64,000 nt of DNA from the NCBI GenBank assembly GCA_963717115.1, contig CAVQVO010000017.1:744001-808000 (forward strand), in the 5' to 3' direction. The translations under genes were made by a program, and so were the position numbers. Source of the DNA: JBBQUN01 sp963717115. Its GTDB lineage: Bacteria; Actinomycetota; Acidimicrobiia; Acidimicrobiales; SZUA-35. The notes below the pieces were generated by a model. The model worked only from the letters and a program-made list of their open reading frames with translations. It had not been told where the DNA came from and did not search any database. Position 1 is the stretch's first letter; each line of letters starts with the position of its first letter. This document shows positions 26,969 through 35,442 of this stretch, in pieces.

Positions 26969-28430
26969 GGTCCAACTGCCGGGCATCGACCCCGGGCGGT
27001 ACGTGGCGCCCACCACGCTCGAGGCCGTACTCGACCTCCTCGAAATCCACGGCGCGCGCGGCCCGTGTGATCGCCGGCGGCACCGATCTGATGGTCGAAC
27101 TCGACCGGCGGGTGGGTGGACCGGTCGATGTCCTGGTCGACCTCACCCGGGTCGATGGGCTCGATGCGATCTACCAGTCGCCCAAGGGGCTGCATCTCGG
27201 CCCGTTGGTCACTCACAACGCCGTTGCCACCTCACCGCTGCTGATCGAACGGGCCCTCCCCCTCGCCCAGGCCTGTGTCGAGGTGGGGTCGCCGGCGCTG
27301 CGGAACCGGGCCACCGTCGTCGGCAACGTCGTCACCGCGAGCCCGGCGAACGACACGATCAGTGCGCTTCGCGGCACTCGGCTGCGAGGTGTCGCTGGCC
27401 TCGAAGCGAGGGATCCGTCAGGTCTCGCTCGACGACTTCCACACCGGGGTCCGTCGCACGGTCATGGCTCCCGACGAGTTGGTCACCGGCCTCACCGTCA
27501 CCCCGACGGCCGACAACGAACGGGGCCTGTTCCTCAAGCTCGGCCTGCGCCGGGCCCAGGCGATCTCGGTGGTGCACATCGCCGTCGTCATCGGGTTCGA
27601 CGGGCCCGACGTGGTGTCCGCCCGCATCGCCCTCGGCTCCGTGGCGCCGACGATCGTGCGGGCGACCGAGGCGGAATCGCTGCTCGATCGGTTCACCCCT
27701 GCGCGCCTCGACGATCGAGCAGGCTGCCCGCGCCGCTGCGGCTGCGGTGTCGCCGATCGACGACGGGCGAGCTCCGGCGGTCTACCGGTCCGACCTCGTT
27801 CCCGTCATGCTCACCCGCATGTTGGGCGCCATCGCCCGAGGCGAGCACGGGGCGGCCTGGCCGACCCGAGTGCCCGTGCTCGGCGGTCCGTCCGTGGCGC
27901 CGCACACACCGACCGGTCCCGTCGAGCTGAGCGAGGGCGACCATGTCACGGCGACCGTCAACGGCCGGGAGATCTCGGCGCCCTGGGTCCCGACCAGCAT
28001 GCTGGACTGGTTGCGGGATTCGGTCGGATCGACCGGCACCAAGGAGGGCTGTGCCGAGGGGGAGTGCGGATCGTGCACCGTGCACCTCGACGGCACCGCC
28101 GTCCTGAGCTGCCTCGTCCCCGCCGGTCGGGCCGACGGTGTGTCGGTGACCACGATCGAGGGTCTGGCCCCGTCACCCGACTCACTGCACCCGCTCCAGC
28201 AGGCGTTCGTCGACCACGCGGCCGTGCAGTGCGGGTACTGCATCCCCGGCTTCCTGATGGCGGGTGACCGGTTGGCTGCGGAGTGCCCCGACCCCTCCGA
28301 CCACGACATCACGATGGGCCTCTCGGGCAACCTTTGCCGATGCACCGGGTACTACAAGATCATCGAGGCCCAGGTCTCGCTGGCCGGCTCGGTGAACGAC
28401 GAGGCCTCGACGTCGGGGGCCGGGCGATGA
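26961..28430 (+). CDS. Xanthine-dehydrogenase-type FAD subunit fused to [2Fe-2S] domain (three apparent +1 frameshifts)
   Basis: Four pieces in successive frames join into about 488 residues. FAD-binding part: LPGIDPGRYVAPTTLEAVL, then ARVIAGGTDLMVEL, NRATVVGNVVTASPANDT, and ALGCEVSLASKRGIRQVSL. Its C-terminal domain runs through GLRRAQAISVVHIA to STIEQAARAAAAAVS. The [2Fe-2S] part follows with GCAEGECGSCTVHLDG and CGYCIPGFLM ... LCRCTGYYK, giving all eight cluster Cys. Shifts lie near 27060, 27368-27370 (CTTC) and the CCCC at 27696-27699; each is cured by removing one base. The domain order (FAD first, Fe-S second) is the reverse of classic XdhA. It passes electrons from the Mo subunit, whose start overlaps its stop (ATGA). 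Confidence 0.85.
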   Translation: MHEVQLPGIDPGRYVAPTTLEAVLDLLEIHGARGPCDRRRHRSDGRTRPAGGWTGRCPGRPHPGRWARCDLPVAQGAASRPVGHSQRRCHLTAADRTGPPPRPGLCRGGVAGAAEPGHRRRQRRHREPGERHDQCASRHSAARCRWPRSEGSVRSRSTTSTPGSVARSWLPTSWSPASPSPRRPTTNGACSSSSACAGPRRSRWCTSPSSSGSTGPTWCPPASPSAPWRRRSCGRPRRNRCSIGSPLRASTIEQAARAAAAAVSPIDDGRAPAVYRSDLVPVMLTRMLGAIARGEHGAAWPTRVPVLGGPSVAPHTPTGPVELSEGDHVTATVNGREISAPWVPTSMLDWLRDSVGSTGTKEGCAEGECGSCTVHLDGTAVLSCLVPAGRADGVSVTTIEGLAPSPDSLHPLQQAFVDHAAVQCGYCIPGFLMAGDRLAAECPDPSDHDITMGLSGNLCRCTGYYKIIEAQVSLAGSVNDEASTSGAGR

Positions 28431-30700
28431 CCGGCACCGGTCTCGGATCCGGCACGTCCGTCGGCCGGAGCGTACGCCGTCTGGATGCCGCGGCGAAGAC
28501 CACCGGAGCCGCCGAATACCCGGGTGATCGCCGGGCGGCCGAGATGCTCCACGCCGTGATCGTGTTCACCGATCAGCCTCACGCCCGCATCACCCGTCTC
28601 GACACCACGGCCGCCGAGGCGGCCGACGGAGTCGTCCTGGTGCTGACCGCCGCCGATGTCCCGGTCAACGAGTACGGCCTCACCATGGCCGATCAGCCGG
28701 TCCTGATCGGTCCGGTCGACTCCGGTCGTTCGCCGGTGCCGGGCGACGTGTCACGCTGGGAGGCCGATCAGTTGGCCGTCGTCGTCGCCGAGACCGATCG
28801 CCAGGCCCGAGCCGCCGCCTTGTTGATCGAGACCGAGTGGGAACCCCTGCCGATCCTGGCCGACCTCGACGCCGCATTGGCCCCCGATGCCCCGATCCTG
28901 CACCCCGAGAGCCCGTCGGGCTCCAACGCCTACTACCACCTGGTGATCCGCAAGGGCGACGTCGACGACGCCTTCGCCCGGGCCGATGTCATCGTCGAGG
29001 GCACCTACGAGATGCCCTACCAGGAACACGCCTACCTCCAACCCGAGGCCTGCCTCGCCTATGTCGACGCCGAGGGTCGACCCACGGTCGAGATCGCCGG
29101 TCAGTGGACGCACGAGGATCGCGAGCAGATCGCCCATGCGCTCGATCTCGACGACGACGCCGTCCGAGTGATCTATCCGGCCATCGGCGGGGCATTCGGT
29201 GGCCGTGAAGACATGAGCATGCAGATCGTCATGGCCCTGGCGGCCCAGCGGTTGTGGGCGGCCGGTATCGAGCGCCCGGTCCGGTCGCAGTGGAGCCGGG
29301 AGGAGTCGATCGTCGGTCACCACAAGCGCCATCGGGGCCGGGCCCACACGCGCTGGGCGGCCACCAAGGACGGGCTGATCCTGGGCATCGAGGCCGAGGG
29401 CCATCTCGACGCCGGCTCCTACAACTACACCTCCAACAAGGTCCTGGGGAACATGCACCTCAGCATCTGCGGGCCCTACGACGTGCCGAACGCCCGCGTC
29501 GACTCCTACGCCGTCTACACCAACGCCGTTCCCGGTGGCGCGTTCCGAGGATTCGGTGGGCCGCAGGGTTGCTTCGTCGCCGAGAGCCAGATGAACAAGC
29601 TGGCGGAGGCGACCGGGATCGACCCCGTCGAGATCCGTCGCCGCAACGTGCTGGGTGAGGGGTCGATCGGGATCACCGGCACCGAGATGCCCCCCGGGGT
29701 ATCGCTGCCCGAGGTGATCGAGGCGTGCGCCACCGCCGCGAACTGGGACGACGACCCGGCACCCGTCGTCCCGATGCAGTCGTTCGCCTCGCTGCTGCCC
29801 AGCGCCGGCGCCGTCGAGCGGGGCCGGGGATTCGCCTGCGCCTACAAGAACGTCGGGTTCTCCTTCGGCTTCCCCGAGCGGTCCGAGGCCACGATCGTGT
29901 TGCACGGTGACGGTGAGCGGGCGGACTCTGCCGAGGTCTTCCTCGCCGGGGCCGAGGTCGGGCAGGGTTCGCATACGGCGTTCGTGCAGATGGTGGCCGA
30001 GGCGACCGGGCTGCCCGTCGACTCGATCCGTCCGGTCTTCTCCGACACCGCGACCACGGGCGACTCCGGGTCGGCGTCGGCGTCGCGCCTGTCGTTCATG
30101 ACGGGCAACGCGATCCTGGGGGCCGCCGAGGAGGCGGCCAAGGCCTGGCAGAACGGGGAACGCCCGGCGCTGGGCGTGTTCCGATACGTGCCACCGCCGA
30201 CCGAACCGCTCGACCCCGAGGGTCGACCGAGCACCCCCAACTTCGCGTACGGCTACGTGGCCGAGGCCGTCGATCTGTCGGTCGACGTCGAGACCGGGCA
30301 CATCGTGGTGCACGACGTCGTCTGCGCCGTCGACGCCGGTCGGGTGATCAATCCGCAGCTCGCGGTCGGTCAGGTCGAAGGGGCGATCGTCCAGGCCCAT
30401 GGGTATGCGCTGTCGGAGGATCTCCGGGTGGTCGACGGCCGGGTCCTGAACCCGCGGTTCAGCGGCTACCTGATCCCCGGGATCGGTGACATCCCGCAGC
30501 GGATCGAGTCGGTGCTCGTCGAGCACCCGGATCCGCGTGGTCCGTTCGGGGTGCGAGGCATCGCCGAGATGCCGTTGATCCCCTACGCACCGGCGGTGGC
30601 CGCGGCGCTCCACGACGCCACCGGCGTGTGGTTCGACGACTTCCCACTCACCCCGCCCAAGGTCCGGGCCCAACTCGAGGCGGCGCGACTGCGAGGCTGA
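28427..30700 (+). CDS. Xanthine-dehydrogenase-type molybdopterin-binding subunit
   Basis: This 757-residue catalytic subunit opens VGRSVRRLDAAAKTTGAAEYPGD. It carries the substrate/Mo loop GGAFGGREDMSMQ near residue 255, GAFRGFGGPQ near 370, the MCD/Mo region EVGQGSHTAFVQ near 510, and the catalytic Glu loop GVRGIAEMP near 710. It is intact and of normal length for the XdhB/CoxL group. Together with the guanine-deaminase-like gene and the FAD/Fe-S subunit it is well placed to oxidise xanthine or hypoxanthine, though other heterocycles cannot be excluded. The CO-dehydrogenase loop AYRCSFR is absent (GAFRGFG instead). Confidence 0.9.
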   Translation: MTGTGLGSGTSVGRSVRRLDAAAKTTGAAEYPGDRRAAEMLHAVIVFTDQPHARITRLDTTAAEAADGVVLVLTAADVPVNEYGLTMADQPVLIGPVDSGRSPVPGDVSRWEADQLAVVVAETDRQARAAALLIETEWEPLPILADLDAALAPDAPILHPESPSGSNAYYHLVIRKGDVDDAFARADVIVEGTYEMPYQEHAYLQPEACLAYVDAEGRPTVEIAGQWTHEDREQIAHALDLDDDAVRVIYPAIGGAFGGREDMSMQIVMALAAQRLWAAGIERPVRSQWSREESIVGHHKRHRGRAHTRWAATKDGLILGIEAEGHLDAGSYNYTSNKVLGNMHLSICGPYDVPNARVDSYAVYTNAVPGGAFRGFGGPQGCFVAESQMNKLAEATGIDPVEIRRRNVLGEGSIGITGTEMPPGVSLPEVIEACATAANWDDDPAPVVPMQSFASLLPSAGAVERGRGFACAYKNVGFSFGFPERSEATIVLHGDGERADSAEVFLAGAEVGQGSHTAFVQMVAEATGLPVDSIRPVFSDTATTGDSGSASASRLSFMTGNAILGAAEEAAKAWQNGERPALGVFRYVPPPTEPLDPEGRPSTPNFAYGYVAEAVDLSVDVETGHIVVHDVVCAVDAGRVINPQLAVGQVEGAIVQAHGYALSEDLRVVDGRVLNPRFSGYLIPGIGDIPQRIESVLVEHPDPRGPFGVRGIAEMPLIPYAPAVAAALHDATGVWFDDFPLTPPKVRAQLEAARLRG

Positions 30701-30744
30701 GGTGGTTCGGATCGGATCCCGCCGGGCCGGCCACGAGCACCCGC

Positions 30745-31044
30745 TCAGGGCACGGGGGTCGAGCCCGATCCGGGTTCGGTGGAGGAGCTGACGGCGATGA
30801 CGACGGCCGCCAGCGAGACGAAGGCTCCCCCGAGGGTCACGTACGACCAGCGCGACGTCACCAGCAGGCCGGTGACCCCTGCCAGCACCACCGTCGATCC
30901 GGCGCCCACCCAGATCATCACCACCTGCTCGAGTGGCCGACGACGGACCGGACCGGCAACGGCCGCGACCTCGACGCGCCGCCCCCGGGCCTGGTCGTGA
31001 CTGGGTGGCCCGGTGGGCATCTGTTCGAAGCGCGGACCGGCCAT
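30745..31044 (-). CDS. Small membrane protein, unknown
   Basis: This protein of about 99 residues, from ATG 31044, has two hydrophobic helices (about residues 43-62 VVMIWVGAGSTVVLAGVTGLL and 68-90 YVTLGGAFVSLAAVVIAVSS). The start is uncertain, as the frame stays open upstream and includes LVVLKARPQKADPLF, which looks protein-like. No family is recognised. It converges on the xanthine dehydrogenase gene and faces away from the amidohydrolase gene. Confidence 0.5.
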   Translation of the reverse strand: MAGPRFEQMPTGPPSHDQARGRRVEVAAVAGPVRRRPLEQVVMIWVGAGSTVVLAGVTGLLVTSRWSYVTLGGAFVSLAAVVIAVSSSTEPGSGSTPVP

Positions 31045-31134
31045 GAACAGGGGATCGGCCTTCTGCGGCCTGGCCTTGAGCACGACCAGGGGGATCGGGA
31101 TCGGATCGGTGGGGGAGCCGACTAGCGTCAGGGC

Positions 31135-32163
31135 ATGGCTGATCACGGCGTCACCCCCGGGCTCGTGTGCTCGCACCATCACCTCTACTCGGCACTGGTT
31201 CGAGGCATGCCCGCCCCACCCAGGACGCCGACCACGTTCATCGAGATCCTCGAGCAGGTCTGGTGGCGGGTGGATACGGCGCTCGACCTCGAGATGCTCG
31301 AATGGTCGGCCAAACTGGGTGCCCTCGAGGCCCTGCAGTCGGGCTGCACGGCGATCATCGACCATCACGAGTCGCCCCATGCGATCGAAGGCAGCCTGAG
31401 TGTCATCGCCGACGCCTGCGCCGAGGTCGGCGTGCTCGTCAACTGCTCCTACGGCGTGACCGACCGTCACGGCGACGACGGCGCAAAGGCCGGGCTCGCC
31501 GAGAACGACCGGTTCCTGTCCGAGGGCGGGCTCGGCATGGTCGGTCTCCACGCGGCGTTCACCTGCCACCCCAAGACCGTCGACGCGGCGATCGCCCTCG
31601 CCGACGAACACGGGGTCGGCATCCACGTCCACGTCGCCGAGGGGGTCGTCGACACCGGCCCCGGCATCGAACTGGCCCGGCGCGCCGACGTCGACTGGCT
31701 GCTCGTTCACGGCGTCAACCTGCCCGACGGGGTCGCCTTCGGTGGGACGATCGTCCACAACCCGCGATCCAACATGAACAACGCCGTGGGGTACTCCCAT
31801 CCCGCCCGCTTCACCGGGCCCGTCGCACTGGGCACCGACGGAATCGGCGCCGACATGATCGCCGAGTTCCAGCTGGCGTTCGTCAAACAGCGCGAAGCCG
31901 ACGTGACCTCGACCCCCGACGCCGCGTGGCGCTGGCTCGAAACGGGCTGGGACCTCATGCCGGCTGCCCGCGATCACGTGGTCACCTGGAGCTACCCCAC
32001 CATGGATCCCTGGCACCTGGCCTACACGCCCGGGGTGCGTCCGATCGACGTCATCATCGACGGCCAGAAGGTGCTCGACGACGGCGTGGTCACGACCGTC
32101 GATGCCGCCGAGATCCGGGCCAAGGCCGCCGAGCAGGCCCAGCGCCTGTTCGCCAAGCTGTAG
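31135..32163 (+). CDS. SsnA/cytosine-deaminase-like amidohydrolase, short N-terminus
   Basis: This 342-residue metal hydrolase belongs to the COG0402 group (guanine deaminase, chlorohydrolase, SsnA). The HxH motif is in PGLVCSHHHLYSALVRGM, followed by IHVHVAEG and the metal Asp in ALGTDGIGADM. IVHNPRSNMNNAVGY is the typical substrate loop. The usual N-terminal beta-sandwich strands (about 50 residues before the HxH) are missing; the open frame starts only 11 residues before it. In E. coli ssnA sits among xanthine-dehydrogenase-like genes, matching this context. A missing upstream start or another frameshift could explain the short end, but no matching frame was found in the 90 bases upstream. 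Confidence 0.82.
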   Translation: MADHGVTPGLVCSHHHLYSALVRGMPAPPRTPTTFIEILEQVWWRVDTALDLEMLEWSAKLGALEALQSGCTAIIDHHESPHAIEGSLSVIADACAEVGVLVNCSYGVTDRHGDDGAKAGLAENDRFLSEGGLGMVGLHAAFTCHPKTVDAAIALADEHGVGIHVHVAEGVVDTGPGIELARRADVDWLLVHGVNLPDGVAFGGTIVHNPRSNMNNAVGYSHPARFTGPVALGTDGIGADMIAEFQLAFVKQREADVTSTPDAAWRWLETGWDLMPAARDHVVTWSYPTMDPWHLAYTPGVRPIDVIIDGQKVLDDGVVTTVDAAEIRAKAAEQAQRLFAKL

Positions 32164-32170
32164 CCCGGGC

Positions 32171-33421
32171 ATGCTCTCGACCGAAGACGACCGGCAGCGG
32201 GCCGCCGACCTGCGCCGCATGAAGGCGCTGGCCACCGGTCTCCTCGTCTTCGTCGCCGTCGTGTTCGTGATCGCCCGCTGGCTCGAGGTCGACCACCACC
32301 GGGTCGGCTATCTCCGCGCCACCGCCGAGGCGGCCATGGTCGGAGCGCTCGCCGACTGGTTCGCCGTGACCGCCCTGTTCCGTCATCCGCTCGGCCTGCC
32401 CATCCCGCACACGGCCATCATCCAGAAGCGCAAGGACCAGATCGGGGAGAGCCTCGGCGGTTTCGTCCGTGACAACTTCCTGACCCGGGAGGTGCTCTCC
32501 GAGCGGCTCGAACACGCCGAACTGGGTCGTCGGGTGGGGGAGTGGCTCGCCGACCCGGCGCACGCCCGAGCCGTCGGGGATCAGAGCGCAGCGGTGGTTC
32601 GAGGGGTGACCGAGGTGCTGTCGGACGACTCGGTGCAGGCCGGACTGGAGGAGTTGGTCGAGCATCGGGTCCGGGCCATTCCGGTGACGCCGATCGTCGG
32701 CAAGGCCATCGACGTCGCCGTCGAGGGTGGACACCACGAGGTCGTCCTCGAGAGCACGCTGGCCGGGCTCCACAAGTTCCTGCTCGACACCAAGGTCCCG
32801 TTCCGGGAGCGCCTCGCCAGCGAATCCCCGTGGTGGGTCCCCGAGCAGATCGACGACCGGATCTTCGAGAAGATCTACGACGCCGTCGGTCGCTTCCTGA
32901 GTGATCTGGGCTCGCAGCCCGACCACGAACTCCGTCGCGAGATCGACGCCCGGACCCGGGTCCTCGCCGATCGCCTGAAGACCAGTCCCGAGCTGATCGC
33001 TCGAGGCGAGGAGCTGAAGGAGGAGTTGCTGGCCCATCCGGCGGTTCGGGAATGGTCGTCCTCACTGTGGGAGCGCATCAAGTCCGGAACGATCGAGGCG
33101 GCCGAGGACCCCGACAGCGAGCTCCGGGTGAGGATCGAGGAGGGGCTCGTCGACGCCGGTCGATCGATCGTCGCCGATCCGGCCCTGCAGGCCAAGATCG
33201 ACGAGTGGGTCAGTGGCGCCGTCGGCTACGTGGCCGAGCAGTTCCGCGACGAGGTGTCCGGTCTGATCGCCACCACGGTCCAGCGTTGGGACACCCAGGA
33301 AACGGCCGAGCGGCTCGAACTCCAGGTCGGCCGGGACCTGCAGTTCATCCGGATCAACGGCACCGTGGTCGGTGGGATCGCCGGTCTGCTCATCTATTCC
33401 ATCTCGGAGCTGCTCCTCTAG
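32171..33421 (+). CDS. DUF445 family membrane-anchored protein
   Basis: This 416-residue protein opens with a membrane helix (residues about 18-38, ALATGLLVFVAVVFVIARWL) and the DUF445 hallmark AEAAMVGALADWFAVTALFRHPLGLPIPHTAIIQKRKDQIGESLGGFVRDNFL (shown here only as a run through residues 55-105). The middle is a long amphipathic helical region, and a second membrane helix ends the protein (GTVVGGIAGLLIYSISELLL). Its function is unknown in the family. It starts at ATG 32171, eight bases after the amidohydrolase stop. Confidence 0.88.
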   Translation: MLSTEDDRQRAADLRRMKALATGLLVFVAVVFVIARWLEVDHHRVGYLRATAEAAMVGALADWFAVTALFRHPLGLPIPHTAIIQKRKDQIGESLGGFVRDNFLTREVLSERLEHAELGRRVGEWLADPAHARAVGDQSAAVVRGVTEVLSDDSVQAGLEELVEHRVRAIPVTPIVGKAIDVAVEGGHHEVVLESTLAGLHKFLLDTKVPFRERLASESPWWVPEQIDDRIFEKIYDAVGRFLSDLGSQPDHELRREIDARTRVLADRLKTSPELIARGEELKEELLAHPAVREWSSSLWERIKSGTIEAAEDPDSELRVRIEEGLVDAGRSIVADPALQAKIDEWVSGAVGYVAEQFRDEVSGLIATTVQRWDTQETAERLELQVGRDLQFIRINGTVVGGIAGLLIYSISELLL

Positions 33422-33529
33422 GAGGACGCCGAGCCGGCCGGTGCCGGTGAGCGGCCCCCGGACGAGGCTCGAGCGATCGATCGATTCACCGACTCGACGA
33501 GCGACGTCCGTGCGGTACGGCCGCCCGGG

Positions 33530-34546
33530 TCACCCGGTCCCGGCGTCCGGAGGTCCGCCCCGACGACCGAGGGCGGCGGCGATGAATGCGTCGGTGGCCT
33601 CGACGAATCGCTCGGCGGACAGATCGGTGCGGCCGACGGCGTGCCAGCCTGCGATTCCCGGCGAACCGAGGCCGAACGCCGATGCGAGGTCCCACCATGG
33701 GTCGTAGGGTCCCGAGCCGGTGCGGGTCAGGTACCGCTCGAGGAAGCGGTCGGCAGCGGCCTGGTCGACCATGACCGCAAGGTTCCAGCGCACGTGGCCG
33801 AGGTCGGCGTGCGGATGCCCGACGCACGCATTGACCCAGTCGACGACTCCGCTCACGACCGGGGTCGGCTCCGACGGGTGGGTTGCGAACAGGACATTCA
33901 ACGGGTGGTAGTCGCGATGCAACAGCGCCGGCCCGGTTCGAGGCATCGAGGGCATCGGGGCGTCGAGCACCTCGGCGGCGCGCCGCCAGGTCTCGGGCCG
34001 TCTCGTCCAGGTCGGAATCGAGGGCGCACGGGCTCCCCACCGTCGGTAGGCGGGGAGCCCGTGCCCGGGTTCGAGCGGCAACCGGTGGAGGTCGGCGAGG
34101 GCCCCGGCGAGGAGATCGACGACCGCCGTGAGTTCGCCGGCGCTCACGATCGGTGTCCCGTCGAGGTGTGACATCAGCAGCGCCGGCGTGCCGGTGATGG
34201 TTCCGTCGGGATCGCACCCGATCAGGGCCGGCGTCTCGGGCACGGCCGGTCTGGCGGCCGGTCCGGAAGCCCCCGCGGGGGTCGGCGTCGCGCTGCCGGC
34301 CGCCCGCATCGCCGCGAGCAGCCCCAGCGCGTTCGCCTCCCGGGCGACGAGATCGGGCTCTCGCTCGAGCCACACAGGATCGAGGTGACGCCGCAACACG
34401 ACCATCGAGAACTCGGCTCGGGCATCGAGCTCGAGCCGGGTGACCTCCGAGGACAGGCCGCCGACCATCGGTGTGGCGGCGATGGGTCGGGCACCGGTCA
34501 GATCCTCGATCCAGGTGACGACCGAACGTGGCAGTGCAGCGAGCAT
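33530..34546 (-). CDS. Aminoglycoside-phosphotransferase-fold (APH) kinase
   Basis: This 338-residue protein has the catalytic loop LLHRDYHPLNVLF near residue 220 (Brenner motif) and the metal Asp in VVDWVNACVGHPHAD. It lies in the APH/choline-kinase superfamily. Relatives in actinobacteria phosphorylate hydroxyacyl-CoAs or small molecules; resistance is not implied. It starts at ATG 34546 behind GGAG. An in-frame extension to 34669 exists but runs through a triplicated repeat. It is divergent from the MDMPI-like gene with 164 bases between. Confidence 0.85.
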   Translation of the reverse strand: MLAALPRSVVTWIEDLTGARPIAATPMVGGLSSEVTRLELDARAEFSMVVLRRHLDPVWLEREPDLVAREANALGLLAAMRAAGSATPTPAGASGPAARPAVPETPALIGCDPDGTITGTPALLMSHLDGTPIVSAGELTAVVDLLAGALADLHRLPLEPGHGLPAYRRWGARAPSIPTWTRRPETWRRAAEVLDAPMPSMPRTGPALLHRDYHPLNVLFATHPSEPTPVVSGVVDWVNACVGHPHADLGHVRWNLAVMVDQAAADRFLERYLTRTGSGPYDPWWDLASAFGLGSPGIAGWHAVGRTDLSAERFVEATDAFIAAALGRRGGPPDAGTG

Positions 34547-34592
34547 CGCTCCATCAGTCAAGCAGCGCTCCATCAGCCAAGCATCGCTCCAT
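34542..34592. repeat. Three 19-bp repeats over the APH-kinase start
   Basis: AGCATCGCTCCAT recurs with one substitution at 34542, 34561 and 34580, a 19-base period. On the minus strand each unit reads ATGGAGCGATGCT or ATGGAGCGCTGCT, so the Shine-Dalgarno/start region is tandemly copied. Only the 34546 ATG is in frame with the kinase. Confidence 0.6.
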
Positions 34593-34710
34593 TCTTCGAG
34601 CAGAGTCGGCCGGCCGCACCCGCTCCTCTCGATCCATCCCCGGATCGGTCGTCGCGCGAACGATCGCACGGTTCCGCGGCGCGAGCGGCAGCACGGTAGC
34701 GTCGGCGGTC

Positions 34711-35442
34711 ATGCCCCACCCCCTCGCCGATGCCTACCGGCAGATGCGCGGTCGTGTCCTCGAACTCGGACGCCGGCTCGATGACGACGGGGGCGAGCAG
34801 CGGGTTCCGTGCTGTCCGGCCTGGAGCGTCCGCCAGCTCGTCGCGCACCTCGCCGGGGTCCCGGCCGACATCCTCGACGGCCGCCTCGATGGTGTCACCA
34901 CCGATCCCTGGACCCAGGCCCAGGTCGACGCCCGGGCCGGTGACTCCCTCGCCACCATCCTCGACGAACTCGAGAGCAAGGGAGCCGTGCTCGACGGCGT
35001 CCTGGCCGACGGCGCCGGCGCGTTCCCACCCCAGTTCTTCCTCGATGCCTGGACCCACGAGTGGGACCTCCGACAGGCCATCGGTGCCCCGGCCCGACCC
35101 GATCTGAGCCTGCTCGACGGACCGTTCGACGCCTTGCTCGAGTCGGTATCCGGACGGCTGGACACCGGCGCCCTCGGTCCCCTCGACCTGACGATCGACG
35201 GGACCGTCGTCCGGCTGGGCTCGGCCCTGCGACAGCACGACGAAGCGGAGGCCACCGACTCGCTGGTCGGGCTGACCACGACCCGCTTCGAGTTCGCTCG
35301 CCTGGCCCTGGGTCGCCGGAGCCGCCGACAGATCGCCTCGCTCGACTGGTCGGGCGACTCCGCGCCGTTCCTCGATGCGCTGGTGGTGTTCTCGGCCAGC
35401 GAGCACGACGTGGTCGATCCCGTGACCCTGGCCGATGCCTGA
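34711..35442 (+). CDS. MDMPI/DinB-fold protein (TIGR03083-like, mycothiol-linked)
   Basis: This 243-residue protein has the helical DinB/MDMPI start: CPAWSVRQLVAHLAGVP near residue 35 (the WSVR.LV.H.. metal helix) and DAWTHEWDLRQAIG near 110 with a second metal His. Some family members use mycothiol, e.g. maleylpyruvate isomerase. The function here is unknown. It starts at ATG 34711, and its stop overlaps the glycosylase start by eight bases. Confidence 0.85.
   Translation: MPHPLADAYRQMRGRVLELGRRLDDDGGEQRVPCCPAWSVRQLVAHLAGVPADILDGRLDGVTTDPWTQAQVDARAGDSLATILDELESKGAVLDGVLADGAGAFPPQFFLDAWTHEWDLRQAIGAPARPDLSLLDGPFDALLESVSGRLDTGALGPLDLTIDGTVVRLGSALRQHDEAEATDSLVGLTTTRFEFARLALGRRSRRQIASLDWSGDSAPFLDALVVFSASEHDVVDPVTLADA

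Noticed and set aside
28283..28426. Extension of the Mo-subunit frame upstream of 28427
   Set aside because: It overlaps the [2Fe-2S] domain in another frame; the ATGA overlap start fits the family N-terminus.
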